Shown here: in pieces, positions 8,832-17,624 of the stretch
How positions within the stretch are numbered: position 1 is the stretch's first letter
Layout of the letters: every line of letters begins with the position of its first letter
From: an uncultured Hyphomicrobiales bacterium
GTDB taxonomy: Bacteria > Pseudomonadota > Alphaproteobacteria > Rhizobiales > Xanthobacteraceae
Assembly (NCBI GenBank): GCA_903839845.1
Contig: CAIMEA010000038.1
Span: 1 to 37,788 of the forward strand
Reading direction: 5' to 3'
DNA: 37,788 nt
The notes under the pieces: generated by a model
Database searches by the model: none
Told to the model about the DNA's origin: nothing
The model's input: the letters and a program-made list of their open reading frames with translations, nothing else
Position numbers and translations under genes: made by a program

Positions 8832-8973
8832 GTAGAGGTTATGTCAACAGCGAGTTCCTCCTTTCGGCCGGGGAAGCGCAATCAGAACCTCAACGAACAA
8901 AGGTCGATATCGCATCTTCGATGCGCGACGGTCATTTTTTATCAGGTGAGCCGATATTCAATGACGGCGCGGG

Positions 8974-9027
8974 CGCCTCCTGCCGCAGGAGCGTTTGATG
9001 GCGAGCGGCTGGTCGAGGGTGGAGGAT
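8974..9027 (+). pseudogene. Displaced 3' end of bpt (direct repeat copy 2)
   Basis: These 18 codons read [18 protein letters not shown] and match the Bpt C terminus at 16 of 18 residues. Five codons differ synonymously (cgg/cgt, ggg/ggc, agc/tcg, cgg/agg, gtc/gtg), one gives F to L, and the last residue is G to D. No stop codon follows at the expected place, and homology is not visible to the left of 8974. The synonymous pattern shows that both copies diverged as coding sequence, so this is better explained as the end of a diverged allele left behind after insertion than as a local copy. It ends 7 bp before the mntH stop on the other strand. Confidence 0.8.
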
Positions 9028-9033
9028 CGATCG

Positions 9034-10404
9034 TCAGCCCGCGAACGTCTCGACCAGCAGTTTCACATTCAGCACGACGATGATGCCGGCGACCAGCCAG
9101 GCCAGGCCTGCGACTGGTTTCGAGATCGAGAAGCTGCCCATCTTTTCCTTGCTCGACACGAACATCACCAACGGAATGACCGCGAAGGGCAATTGCATCG
9201 ACAGGATGACCTGGCTAAGGATCAACAGCCGCGCGGCACCGTGCTCGCCATAGATCGCCGTCACCACGACAACCGGGATGATCGCCAGCGCCCGCGTCAG
9301 CAGGCGGCGCATCCAGTGCGGAATGCGCAGGTTGAGAAAGCCTTCCATGACGATCTGGCCGGCGAGCGTCGCCGTCACGGTCGAGTTCAGGCCCGACGCC
9401 AGCAGCGCGATGGCGAATAGGATCGAGGCGATGCCGACGCCTAGGAGCGGCGACAGCAACTCGTAGGCCTGCTCGATTTCCTGCACATCGGTCTTGCCGC
9501 CGGCATGAAACACCGCGGCCGCGACAATGAGGATGCCGGCATTGACGAACAAAGCCAGCATCAGCGCGATTGTACTGTCGGTGGTCGCCCAGCGGATGGC
9601 GCTGCGCTTGCCGGCATCGGTCTTCTCGAAATCGCGAGTCTGCACGATCGACGAATGCAGATAAAGATTATGCGGCATTACCGTCGCGCCGATAATGCCG
9701 ATGGCGATGTACAGCATCGCCGGATTGGTGACGATCTCGCGCGACGGCATGAATCCGCCGAGCACGGCGGCGACCGGCGGCGCGGCCAGAATGATCTGCG
9801 CCAGGAAACAGCCGGCGATGACGATCAGCAGCGCGACGATGAACGCTTCCAGATAGCGGAAGCCCTTCTGCATCAACAGCAGCAACAGGAAGGCGTCGAG
9901 CGCGGTGATCAGCGCACCGCCGATCAGCGGAATGCCGAACAATAATTTAAGCGCGATCGCGGTGCCGATGACTTCGGCCAGATCGCAGGCGACGATCGCC
10001 AGTTCGCAGGCGAACCACAGCACGTAACCGACCGGGCGCGGATAGGCGTCGCGGCAGGCCTGCGCCAGATCGCGTCCCGAAGCGATGCCGAGCCGGGCGG
10101 CGAGCGCCTGCAACAGGATCGCCATCAAGTTGGAAATCATGATGACGGCGAGCAGCGTGTAACCGAACTGCGAACCGCCGGCGAGATCGGTCGCCCAGTT
10201 GCCCGGGTCCATATAGCCGACCGACACCATGTAGCCGGGCCCCGAGAAGGCCAGCAGGCGCCTCAGCCAGTGCGCGCCACGCGGCACGGGGATCGAGCCG
10301 TAAACCTCGGACAGGCTGCGCTGGGTACCGTCTGTGCGCCTGACACGCCAGCCGGTCGGCTGCGCCTCGGATTTTGCCGGCGGAATTGCTGCCATATCGA
10401 CCAT
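9034..10404 (-). CDS. mntH: Nramp-type divalent metal transporter (Mn2+/Fe2+:H+ symporter)
   Basis: A 456-residue inner-membrane protein of the Nramp family, which imports Mn2+ and Fe2+ with protons. The metal-binding motif DPGNWATD in TM1 and MPHNLYLHS in TM6 are both intact, and about eleven hydrophobic helices follow. The N-terminal cytosolic stretch of about 45 residues ([16 protein letters not shown]...) is longer than in E. coli MntH and typical of rhizobial forms. ATG at 10404 has AGGGA 7 nt upstream; a second ATG is three codons on. It is divergent from the Kef-type antiporter, sharing a 164-bp control region with a perfect palindrome suited to a Mur/Fur-type manganese regulator. Confidence 0.95.
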   Translation of the reverse strand: MVDMAAIPPAKSEAQPTGWRVRRTDGTQRSLSEVYGSIPVPRGAHWLRRLLAFSGPGYMVSVGYMDPGNWATDLAGGSQFGYTLLAVIMISNLMAILLQALAARLGIASGRDLAQACRDAYPRPVGYVLWFACELAIVACDLAEVIGTAIALKLLFGIPLIGGALITALDAFLLLLLMQKGFRYLEAFIVALLIVIAGCFLAQIILAAPPVAAVLGGFMPSREIVTNPAMLYIAIGIIGATVMPHNLYLHSSIVQTRDFEKTDAGKRSAIRWATTDSTIALMLALFVNAGILIVAAAVFHAGGKTDVQEIEQAYELLSPLLGVGIASILFAIALLASGLNSTVTATLAGQIVMEGFLNLRIPHWMRRLLTRALAIIPVVVVTAIYGEHGAARLLILSQVILSMQLPFAVIPLVMFVSSKEKMGSFSISKPVAGLAWLVAGIIVVLNVKLLVETFAG

Positions 10405-10478
10405 TTCCAGTCCCTGCCCCGCGGCTTGCCGAGCGAAAAAGCCGCTATTTCAACATTTATAGCCTAGTTGCGACTGAT

Positions 10479-10490
10479 TTGCAATTGCAA
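10479..10490. promoter_or_regulatory. Palindrome between mntH and the Kef gene, candidate Mn-responsive operator
   Basis: TTGCAATTGCAA is a perfect 12-bp palindrome. An outer GTTGC (10467-10471) is also complemented by GCAAC (10487-10491). It lies 75 bp before the mntH start and 79 bp before the antiporter start, in an AT-rich stretch of an otherwise GC-rich region. TGCAA/TTGCA half-sites resemble what I remember of Mur (manganese Fur homologue) sites of rhizobia. The regulator identity is inferred. Confidence 0.45.
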
Positions 10491-10568
10491 CATTGCCGGA
10501 ACTTTGGTTCGCGCCTGGGGTTGTCGCTGCTCACGCCCCGGCGATGGGGCAGCGGGGGCAGATTCGGC

Positions 10569-12971
10569 ATGAATATTCGCGCGCGGACGGCATGGCTATG
10601 CGCAATTCCCGTGGCGCTATGGCTGGCCTCCGGCGCGGCTTTGGCCGCCGGCGAAGCGCACAAAGGCCCGTCCGAGGTCGTTTTCATTGCCCAGATCCTG
10701 GTCTTGATGCTGACCGGGCGCCTGCTTGGCGAAGCCATGATTCGCATGCGCCAGCCGGCGGTGATGGGTCAGTTGATCGCAGGGCTCCTGCTCGGCCCCT
10801 CGGTCCTCGGTCTGTTGCTGCCGGACTTCCAGCACGCGCTGTTTCCGAAAAATCCCGAACAGAAGGCGATAATCGACGCCGTCGCGCAGTTCGGCGTTCT
10901 GTTGCTGTTGCTGCTCACCGGCATGGAGACCGATCTCAAGCTGGTGCGCCAGACCGGCAAGGCCTCGGTCTTCGCCTCGCTGATGGGCATTCTCGTTCCT
11001 TTCGCCTGTGGCGTCGCGCTCGGCGAATTTATCCCCGACGCCATGCTGCCCGATCCCGGCAAGCGGCTGATCACCTCGCTGTTCCTCGGCACCGCGCTGT
11101 CGATCGCCTCGGTCAAGATCGTCGCCATGGTGGTGCGCGAGATGAATTTCATGCGCCGCACTGTCGGCCAGGTCATCCTCGCCTCCGCCATCATCGACGA
11201 CAGCGTCGGCTGGATCATCGTCTCGATCATCTTCAGCCTCGCCCTGCACGGCGAAGTCGATCCGTTGTCGCTGGCGCAAAGCATTGTCGGCACCTTCCTG
11301 TTCATGGTGGTGAGCCTGACCGTCGGACGCCGCGCGGTGTTCTTCGCCATCCGCTGGACCAATGACAATTTCGTCAGCGACTTCGCTGTCATCACCTGCA
11401 TCTTGGTCATCATGGGGTCGATGGCCCTGCTGACCTATCTCATCGGCGTGCATACGGTGCTCGGCGCCTTCGTCGCCGGCATCCTGGTCGGGGAGTCGCC
11501 GATCCTCACTCGCCATATCGACGAGCAGTTGCGCGGCATTATCACCGCGTTCTTCGCACCGATCTTTTTCGGCATTGCCGGCCTGGGCGCCGACCTGACC
11601 ATCCTCGGCGATCCGCGCATGGCGGCGATGACCGCGGGTCTCATCGTGATCGCCAGCCTGGGCAAGTTCGGCGGCGCCTTTGTCGGCGCCGAGATCGGCG
11701 GGCTGACGCGGCGCGAGGGCTTCGCGCTGGCCTGCGGCATGAACGCGCGCGGCTCGACCGAGGTCATCATCGCCACCGTCGGCCTGTCGATGGGCGCGCT
11801 CAACCAGAATCTTTTCACCATGATCGTCGCCATGGCTGTGATAACGACTCTGGCGATGCCCCCGACCTTGCGCTGGGCGCTGGCGCGCATTCCGATGCGC
11901 AAGGAAGAACAGCAACGGCTCGACCGCGAGGAGCAGGAAGCAAAAGGCTTTGTCGCCAACCTTGAGCGTTTGCTGATCGCCGTCGACGACAGCCCGAACG
12001 GCAAGTTCGCCTCGCGCGTCGCCGGCATGTTGGCAGGCACGCACGGCATGCCGACCACGGTGCTGCATATCACCGATGCCTCTAAGATCGAGGCGCTGCC
12101 GGAAGGTAAGGAAGCGACCGCGGCCGATCCGGTCGCCGTCGAGAGCCAAACGCAAAGCAAGGCCGCCGACAAGAAGGCCGATCCGAAAAAGACCGAAGCG
12201 GTGAAAGACGACAAGCCTTCCGCCGAGGAGAAGATGGCGGATAAAGCCGAGGCGAAAGAACAGGCAAAGAAGGCGAAAAACGCCGGCGAGACCGTCAAGC
12301 AGGCGGAAGAACAAATCAAGAGCAAGCAGAAGGTCGAGGAGAAGGTCGATACGCCGGTCGAGGTCACCACCATCGTGCACGAAGCTCCCGGCCCCGAGAT
12401 CATCGCCGAGGAAGCCGCCAAGGGCTACGATCTGATGCTGATCGGCCTGGAAAAAACCAATGTGCGCGGCAAGGACTTCCACGAGAGCGTGATCTCGCTG
12501 GCGCAGGGCTTCAAGGGATCGCTCGGCATAACGCTGGTGCGCGGCGAACTGGCTGAGAAGCCGCGCGGCAAGCTGAACATTCTGGTGCCGATCAACGGCA
12601 CCGAGCCGTCGCGCCGCGCCGCCGAAGTCGCCATCACCTTCGCCCGCGCCAGCAAGGCCTCGCTGACGGTGCTCTATGTCGCGGTGCGCGGCAGCAACAA
12701 GGCACGTCGCGGCACGCGCGCCCGCGATCAGGAAAACGCCATCCTCAAGGACATCACGACCATCGCCGACGGCTACAATATGAGCATCCGCACCGCCGTC
12801 ATTGCCGCCAGCGCCACCGACGAAGCGATCCTCAAGGAAGCGGCGCGCGCCGGCAACAACCTGATCGTCATGGGTGTCGGCCGGCGCCCGGGCGAGAAGC
12901 TGTTCTTCGGCGACACCGCCTCGACGCTGATGCAGGACGCGGAGCAGTCGCTGCTGTTCGTGGCGAGTTAA
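10569..12971 (+). CDS. Kef-type cation/proton antiporter (CPA2) fused to two UspA domains
   Basis: An 800-residue inner-membrane protein. Residues 1-30 look like a signal peptide or first helix ([20 protein letters not shown]). Residues about 35-430 are a Na+/H+ exchanger domain with some twelve helices, including [13 protein letters not shown] with the acidic ion-binding pair. Two universal-stress-protein domains follow. The first begins near 455 ([20 protein letters not shown]) but is interrupted at about 515-595 by a Lys/Ala/Glu-rich stretch, then resumes ([15 protein letters not shown]). The second (about 667-800) keeps the nucleotide-binding pattern [18 protein letters not shown]. It probably exports cations in exchange for protons under adenine-nucleotide control. 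ATG at 10569 follows GCGGGGGCAG. Its stop overlaps that of parC in one TTAA. Confidence 0.88.
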   Translation: MNIRARTAWLCAIPVALWLASGAALAAGEAHKGPSEVVFIAQILVLMLTGRLLGEAMIRMRQPAVMGQLIAGLLLGPSVLGLLLPDFQHALFPKNPEQKAIIDAVAQFGVLLLLLLTGMETDLKLVRQTGKASVFASLMGILVPFACGVALGEFIPDAMLPDPGKRLITSLFLGTALSIASVKIVAMVVREMNFMRRTVGQVILASAIIDDSVGWIIVSIIFSLALHGEVDPLSLAQSIVGTFLFMVVSLTVGRRAVFFAIRWTNDNFVSDFAVITCILVIMGSMALLTYLIGVHTVLGAFVAGILVGESPILTRHIDEQLRGIITAFFAPIFFGIAGLGADLTILGDPRMAAMTAGLIVIASLGKFGGAFVGAEIGGLTRREGFALACGMNARGSTEVIIATVGLSMGALNQNLFTMIVAMAVITTLAMPPTLRWALARIPMRKEEQQRLDREEQEAKGFVANLERLLIAVDDSPNGKFASRVAGMLAGTHGMPTTVLHITDASKIEALPEGKEATAADPVAVESQTQSKAADKKADPKKTEAVKDDKPSAEEKMADKAEAKEQAKKAKNAGETVKQAEEQIKSKQKVEEKVDTPVEVTTIVHEAPGPEIIAEEAAKGYDLMLIGLEKTNVRGKDFHESVISLAQGFKGSLGITLVRGELAEKPRGKLNILVPINGTEPSRRAAEVAITFARASKASLTVLYVAVRGSNKARRGTRARDQENAILKDITTIADGYNMSIRTAVIAASATDEAILKEAARAGNNLIVMGVGRRPGEKLFFGDTASTLMQDAEQSLLFVAS

Positions 12972-15241
12972 TCCTCGCTCGGCTTCGCCGCCGTTGGCGC
13001 GCCGCGGAATTTGTTGTTCTTCGGCAGACCTTGCGCGATGCGGCCGGCCTGCGCCCGCTCGCCGCGCCAGTCCTTCAACTCTCGCATCGTCAATGTCTGG
13101 GTGCGGCCGGCACCATCGACCCAGGTCAGGCCGTCGCTGGCCTTGAAGGTCGTGACGTCGGACAGCCCCTTGTCGAGATAGCGCTGCAGCCGCACGCCAC
13201 GGCCGCGCGTCATCTCCGGCACCTGGTCGATACCGAACACGATCATCTTGCGGTTCTGTCCGATGACGGCGAGCGTATCGCCGTCGATCACGGTCATCGC
13301 CACCGCCTTGTCGGGCGCCTTCAGGTTCAACACCTGCTTGCCCTTGCGCGTGGCGCTGAGGCAATCGTCTTCCGGCACGATAAAGCCGTTGCCCTGATAG
13401 CTCGCCACCAAGAGCTTGCGCCCGCCCTGATAGGCGAAGGCGGCGACGATCTCGGCATCCTGATCGATATCGAAGAACAGCCGGACCGGTTCGCCATGGC
13501 CGCGGCCGCCGGGCAGCTTGGCGCCGTCGAGCGTATAGAACTTACCGTTGCCGGCAAAGATCATCACCTTGGCGGTGGTCTCGGTCTGGAACGCGAATTT
13601 CAACGAGTCGTCGGTCTTGAAGGTTACCGTCGACAGATCGATGACATGGCCGCGCAGCGCGCGGATCCAGCCTTTGTCCGACACCACGACGGTGATCGGC
13701 TCGCGCACCAGCATCGCCTCTTCGATCGCCGCCTCGTCGTGTTCGGGCGCCAGCGCGAAATCGGTGCGGCGTTTGCCGAGCGCGGTCTTCGGTCCGAACA
13801 GCGCCTTGGTCTCCCTGATCTGCGCGGCGACCGTCTTCCACTGCTGAGCGGTCGAGCCGATCAGACTCTTGAGCTTGCTGCGTTCCTCTTTAAGCGCCTT
13901 TTCCTCGCCGCGAATTTCCATTTCCTCGAGCTTGCGCAAATTGCGCAGCCGCATGTTGAGGATGGCGTCGGCCTGCACGTCGGAAATCCGGAAGGTCTTC
14001 ATCAGGACGGGCTTGGGCTCGTCCTGGGTGCGGATGATTTTGATGACCTTGTCGAGGTTGAGATAGGCGACCAGATAGCCGCCCAGCACTTCGATGCGGT
14101 GGTCGATCTGGGCCAGACGGAATTTCGAGCGGCGAACCAGCACCTCGCGGCGATGCTCGAGCCATTCGGTCAGCGCTTCGGCAAGACCGAGCACCTTCGG
14201 GATGCGGCCTTTGACCAGCACGTTCATGTTGAGCGGAATGCGGTTCTCAAGCTCGGTCAGCTTGAACAGCGATTCCATCAGCAGCGCCGCGTCGACCGTG
14301 CGGGCGCGCGGCTCGATGACCAGACGCACATCCTCGGCCGATTCGTCGCGCACGTCGGCGACCAGCGGCAGCTTCTTGTCGTTGAGCAACTCGGCGATGC
14401 GCTCGACCAGACGCGACTTCTGCACCAGCCACGGCATTTCGGTGATAACGATGAGATAGGTGCCGCGCGGCCCCTCTTCCTGATGCCAGCGCGCGCGCAC
14501 GCGGAACGAGCCGCGTCCGGTGGCATAGGCTTCGGCGATCGCTTCGGGCGGATCGACGCAAATACCGCCGGTCGGAAAATCCGGCCCCTTGACGTATTTC
14601 AGCAAGGTCTTCGAGCGCGCGTTCGGCGTGTCGATCAGATGCAGCGCCGCGTCGCACAGTTCGGCCGCGTTGTGCGGCGGGATCGACGTTGCCATGCCGA
14701 CCGCGATGCCCTGCGAACCGTTGGCCAAAAGATTGGGGAATGCCGCCGGCAGCACTGCCGGTTCCTTGTCGGTGCCGTCATAGCTCGGACGGAAGTCGAC
14801 CGCGTCCTCGTCGATGCCGTCGATGATCAGGCGGGCGACTTCGGTCAGCCGCGCTTCGGTGTAACGCATGGCGGCGGCGTTATCGCCGTCTATATTGCCG
14901 AAGTTGCCCTGCCCGTCGACCAGCGGGTAGCGCTGCGAGAAATCCTGCGCCAGCCGCACCAAGGCGTCGTAGATCGCCTGGTCGCCATGCGGATGGAAAT
15001 TACCCATCACGTCGCCGACCACCTTGGCCGATTTCTTGAACGCCGAATTGGGGTCGAGCCGCAGCAACCGCATGCCGTAGAGAATGCGGCGGTGCACCGG
15101 CTTGAGACCGTCGCGCGCGTCCGGCAGCGCCCGGTTCATGATGGTCGAGAGCGCGTAAGCCAGATAGCGCTCTTCGAGCGCCACCTGGAGGGCGACGTCC
15201 TCAACATGACCGTGTTCGGGGGGAATCACTCTTTTCGCCAT
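12968..15241 (-). CDS. parC: DNA topoisomerase IV subunit A
   Basis: A 757-residue subunit that cuts and rejoins DNA to decatenate sister chromosomes together with ParE. The breakage-reunion domain includes [24 protein letters not shown] near residues 28-52, the FHPHGD motif near 82 and the catalytic tyrosine in [10 protein letters not shown] (about 128). The C-terminal region contains beta-propeller type repeats ([29 protein letters not shown]). The length fits the alphaproteobacterial form. ParE is not in the window. It is minus-strand like the recO-rpoZ block, but separated from recO by the peptide-MFS-LysR segment. The stop overlaps that of the antiporter by 4 bp. Confidence 0.96.
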   Translation of the reverse strand: MAKRVIPPEHGHVEDVALQVALEERYLAYALSTIMNRALPDARDGLKPVHRRILYGMRLLRLDPNSAFKKSAKVVGDVMGNFHPHGDQAIYDALVRLAQDFSQRYPLVDGQGNFGNIDGDNAAAMRYTEARLTEVARLIIDGIDEDAVDFRPSYDGTDKEPAVLPAAFPNLLANGSQGIAVGMATSIPPHNAAELCDAALHLIDTPNARSKTLLKYVKGPDFPTGGICVDPPEAIAEAYATGRGSFRVRARWHQEEGPRGTYLIVITEMPWLVQKSRLVERIAELLNDKKLPLVADVRDESAEDVRLVIEPRARTVDAALLMESLFKLTELENRIPLNMNVLVKGRIPKVLGLAEALTEWLEHRREVLVRRSKFRLAQIDHRIEVLGGYLVAYLNLDKVIKIIRTQDEPKPVLMKTFRISDVQADAILNMRLRNLRKLEEMEIRGEEKALKEERSKLKSLIGSTAQQWKTVAAQIRETKALFGPKTALGKRRTDFALAPEHDEAAIEEAMLVREPITVVVSDKGWIRALRGHVIDLSTVTFKTDDSLKFAFQTETTAKVMIFAGNGKFYTLDGAKLPGGRGHGEPVRLFFDIDQDAEIVAAFAYQGGRKLLVASYQGNGFIVPEDDCLSATRKGKQVLNLKAPDKAVAMTVIDGDTLAVIGQNRKMIVFGIDQVPEMTRGRGVRLQRYLDKGLSDVTTFKASDGLTWVDGAGRTQTLTMRELKDWRGERAQAGRIAQGLPKNNKFRGAPTAAKPSED

Positions 15242-15463
15242 TGTGGAGTGCTACTGCGCTGATTGACGATGAACAAGCGATGAACGCGCCGGCCAGCAAA
15301 TCTTCCGAATTCTTCCGGTATTCTGTGAACTTAGCAGGGTCGGTCGCGTTGGCCCTGCGCTTCACCAAGGCGTCACCGGGGATGGGATATCTTCAACATA
15401 ACGACAAAATTTCTGGTGACGACGCGATAACCGGCACCGCCGCCAACCGGATATCGGCTATAT

Positions 15464-15492
15464 TTGACGGCAATCAAGGATGGGTTTTTAAG
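15464..15492 (+). promoter_or_regulatory. Candidate sigma-70 type promoter of the small secreted peptide gene
   Basis: TTGACG (15464-15469) and TTTAAG (15487-15492) are separated by 17 bp, which would start transcription near 15499 and give a leader of about 50 nt before the ATG at 15550. It sits in the 308-bp gap between parC and the peptide gene (15242-15549). The rest of that gap is AT-richer and shows no convincing gene. Confidence 0.45.
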
Positions 15493-15549
15493 TCTTGCGG
15501 ATCAGTTCCGATCCGTGCACCGCTGGAACCCTAACCGGAGGAAACACAC

Positions 15550-15777
15550 ATGCGCATGATTATTCTGTCGGCCCTGATGGGCCTCGGCATCGGTCTGGCA
15601 GGCATCCCGGCAGCAAATGCCGCCCCGATCTCGGGTCTGTCGAGCGCCGTTGAAGGCTCCCTAATCCAGGACGTCCAGTATTATGGCGGCCGTCGTTGCC
15701 GCGCGATCACTGTTTGCCGCCGTGGTCCGTGGGGCCGCCGTTGCCACGTCGAGCGCGTCTGCCGCGGCCGCTGGTAG
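15550..15777 (+). CDS. Small secreted Cys/Arg-rich peptide
   Basis: A 75-residue protein with a clear signal peptide (MRMIILSALMGLGIGLAG then AANAA), predicted to leave a mature chain of about 50 residues. The mature end holds four cysteines in the pattern C-x5-C...C-x5-C and many arginines (YYGGRRCRAITVCRRG, RRCHVERVCRGRW). Two disulphides are likely, and the chain is strongly basic. I know similar small basic exported proteins in Bradyrhizobium relatives, without known function. ATG at 15550 follows GGAGGAAACACAC, an excellent ribosome site. The gene stands alone between its own candidate promoter and an intrinsic terminator, so it is probably a monocistronic, well-expressed gene. Antimicrobial-like or envelope-binding activity would be guesswork. 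Confidence 0.85.
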   Translation: MRMIILSALMGLGIGLAGIPAANAAPISGLSSAVEGSLIQDVQYYGGRRCRAITVCRRGPWGRRCHVERVCRGRW

Positions 15778-15798
15778 TCGGCCTCGCTTCAAACGTTT

Positions 15799-15834
15799 AA
15801 CCGGTCCGGCCAAAAGCCGGGCCGGTTTTCTTTT
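15799..15834 (+). terminator. Intrinsic terminator of the small peptide gene
   Basis: A 12-bp stem (AACCGGTCCGGC against GCCGGGCCGGTT, one G-T pair) closes a 5-base loop, CAAAA, and is followed by TTCTTTT. It starts 22 bp after the peptide stop codon. It also lies just beyond the end of the convergent MFS gene, but the reverse orientation has only a poor T run. Confidence 0.85.
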
Positions 15835-15838
15835 GTGC

Positions 15839-17266
15839 CTAGCGGCGCACGACCTGCCCGCGCCCGGCAATGGCCATGGCGAGCGCCGCGACGATCAGGC
15901 CGCCGGCGACGGCGAAGGTGATCCGCATGCCGCCGGCAACAGCCTCCGGCGGCGCCGTTGCGATGTCGCTTGCCGACGACGCGAAAGCGAAGACCGCGCC
16001 CATCACCGAAGCGCCGGTGACCAGCCCGAGATTGCGCGACAGGTTGAGCAGACCGGAAATGACACCGCGCCGGTCGGCCGGGACATCGGCCATCACCGCC
16101 GTATTGTTGGCGGTCTGGAACAACGCATAGCCCAAGGTTACGACGACAATCGGGGCGAGATAACCGGGAATGCCGAACGTCACCGGTATTGCCGCGAGCG
16201 TGAAGCAGCCGCCGGCGATGGCAACGAGTCCGGCGACGGTCATGCGTTGCGCGCCGAAGCGATCGGCAACGCGGCCGGCCGGCACGCCTGTCAAGGCGAC
16301 GACAAGCGGCCCGACCGACAGCACCATGCCGACGACGGCCGCGTTGAGGCCGAGCGCATGCGCCAGATAGAACGGCCCGACCACCAAGGTCGCCATTAGC
16401 ACCGTCGAGACCAGAAGGCTCATTCCCAGGCTGGCGCTTAAGCGTCCGTCCGCGAACATCGCCAGGCGGATCAGCGGCGACGCGGCGCGCCGCTCAATGG
16501 CAACAAAGACGACAACGCCCAGAGCCGCTGCCAGCAACAGCGCGCCATTGAGCGCGCCGAAATGACCGCGTCCTAATGTCATGGCCAGCGCATAGGCACC
16601 GAGCGTCAGCGCCAGCAGCAGAGTACCCAATAGATCGAAGCCGGGCCGATCCGCTGTTGCTTGAGCGTCATCGACCGGCAACGCGCGCCAGGCGAGAAAG
16701 AAAGCGGCAAGGCCGAGCGGCAAGTTAACGAGGAAGACCGCCCGCCAGTCCAGCGTGGCGATGAGTACGCCGCCGAGCGAGGGGCCGAGCGCGGTGCCGA
16801 CCGCCGACATCGCGCCGAGCAGGCCCATGGCGCTGCCGGTTCTTTCCTTTGGCACCGTCCCGCCGACGAAGGCCATGGTCAGCGCCATCATCACCGCCGC
16901 GCCGAGGCCCTGCAGCGCGCGGGCGGCGATCAGCAGCCAGACATTCGGCGCGATACCGCAGAGCACCGACGCGATCGTGAACACCATGATGCCGGCGAGT
17001 AGCAGACGCCGGCGCCCGACAATGTCGCCGAGCCGGCCGACGCTGACGATCAAAGTGGTGATGGCCAGAAGATAGGCCAGCACGATCCACTGCACGTCCT
17101 GGAACGACGCATTGAAAACCTGCGCCAGGGTCGGCAGCGCAACATTGGCGATGCTGGTGCCGAGCGACGACAACAGCATCGACAGCGACAGGCCCGCGAG
17201 TACCCAACGAACCGAAGGTGCGGACGTCGCACCTTCGGCATCGGTCTTTTGATTATCGATTGTCAT
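15839..17266 (-). CDS. MFS drug-efflux type transporter (DHA2/EmrB-QacA family)
   Basis: A 475-residue inner-membrane transporter with about fourteen hydrophobic segments. Motif A of the major facilitator superfamily is present (GRLGDIVGRRRLLL near residues 77-90), and the drug-export motif C region reads GPSLGGVLIATLDWRAVFLVN. It is expected to expel small toxic molecules using the proton gradient; the substrate is unknown. ATG at 17266 follows AGGAAAAAATA. It lies 12 bp after a DUF2798 gene, so the two are one operon, and a LysR gene is divergent, a standard arrangement for an inducible efflux cassette. Confidence 0.9.
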   Translation of the reverse strand: MTIDNQKTDAEGATSAPSVRWVLAGLSLSMLLSSLGTSIANVALPTLAQVFNASFQDVQWIVLAYLLAITTLIVSVGRLGDIVGRRRLLLAGIMVFTIASVLCGIAPNVWLLIAARALQGLGAAVMMALTMAFVGGTVPKERTGSAMGLLGAMSAVGTALGPSLGGVLIATLDWRAVFLVNLPLGLAAFFLAWRALPVDDAQATADRPGFDLLGTLLLALTLGAYALAMTLGRGHFGALNGALLLAAALGVVVFVAIERRAASPLIRLAMFADGRLSASLGMSLLVSTVLMATLVVGPFYLAHALGLNAAVVGMVLSVGPLVVALTGVPAGRVADRFGAQRMTVAGLVAIAGGCFTLAAIPVTFGIPGYLAPIVVVTLGYALFQTANNTAVMADVPADRRGVISGLLNLSRNLGLVTGASVMGAVFAFASSASDIATAPPEAVAGGMRITFAVAGGLIVAALAMAIAGRGQVVRR

Positions 17267-17278
17267 TATTTTTTCCTG

Positions 17279-17503
17279 TCAGGCCCGGACCAGGCCGGAG
17301 ACGATCCGGCGGGTCGCCGGGGCAACGATCAGAACGACCGGGAACGCAATCAACCAGGACACCAGCCAGGCATTCAGCCAAAGACCGACGAAGTGGTCGG
17401 CGAGACCGGCCGTGCGCAAGGTGGATATGCCCGAGACCAGGAAGGACATCATCGCCGACAGGACGACGCCGAAAAGAACCGGGACGAAACGTGCGGATAA
17501 CAT
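17279..17503 (-). CDS. DUF2798 family small membrane protein
   Basis: A 74-residue protein with two hydrophobic helices (FVPVLFGVVLSAMMSFLVSG and LNAWLVSWLIAFPVVLIVAP) and the conserved pattern of DUF2798 (F..L..G...W..SW..AFP...). Its function is unknown. ATG at 17503 is preferred because AAGGAG stands 7 nt before it; an in-frame ATG at 17524 lacks such a site. Family members are often encoded next to transporters and LysR regulators, as here, so it may support the MFS pump or respond to the same inducer. Confidence 0.8.
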   Translation of the reverse strand: MLSARFVPVLFGVVLSAMMSFLVSGISTLRTAGLADHFVGLWLNAWLVSWLIAFPVVLIVAPATRRIVSGLVRA

Positions 17504-17548
17504 GCAGAAGCTCCTTTGCATCATTGAACTTCACCGTAAATAGGCCCG

Positions 17549-17562
17549 CGCTAGTCATAGCG
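17549..17562. promoter_or_regulatory. Palindrome between the efflux operon and the LysR gene
   Basis: CGCTA-GTCA-TAGCG is a perfect 5-bp inverted repeat with a 4-base centre in the 121-bp divergent region (17504-17624). LysR regulators usually bind imperfect dyads of the T-N11-A type in such regions, so this is the best operator candidate. Binding is inferred. Confidence 0.4.
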
Positions 17563-17624
17563 ACAGACGCACCTGTTGCACTCAATCATTGCGTTTAACG
17601 CCATATCCCGTTTAAGCTGGCGCC

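Larger units (their letters stand above)
8336..8973. other. AT-rich insert between two bpt 3' ends
   Basis: A stretch of about 640 bp whose composition departs from its surroundings. Three 60-base lines counted here (8401-8460, 8701-8760, 8881-8940) each have 27 G/C (45 %), against 40 of 60 in a bpt line (8161-8220). It contains one plausible gene on the minus strand (8380-8787) with a strong ribosome site. The remaining 186 bp on its right (8788-8973) show no convincing gene, only an inverted repeat at 8807-8831. No integrase, transposase or terminal inverted repeats are visible. The flanking direct repeat and the composition suggest acquisition by integration or recombination at the end of bpt; the mechanism is inferred. 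Confidence 0.6.

Noticed and set aside
10617-15262. Very long open frames opposite the Kef gene and parC (up to 915 codons).
   Set aside because: They mirror the codon structure of clear conserved genes in GC-rich DNA, are rich in Arg, Asp, Gln and His, and have no domain resemblance.
15241-15534. Open frame of 97 codons between parC and the secreted peptide gene.
   Set aside because: It overlaps the parC start and the candidate promoter, has no good ribosome site, and is unlike any family I know.
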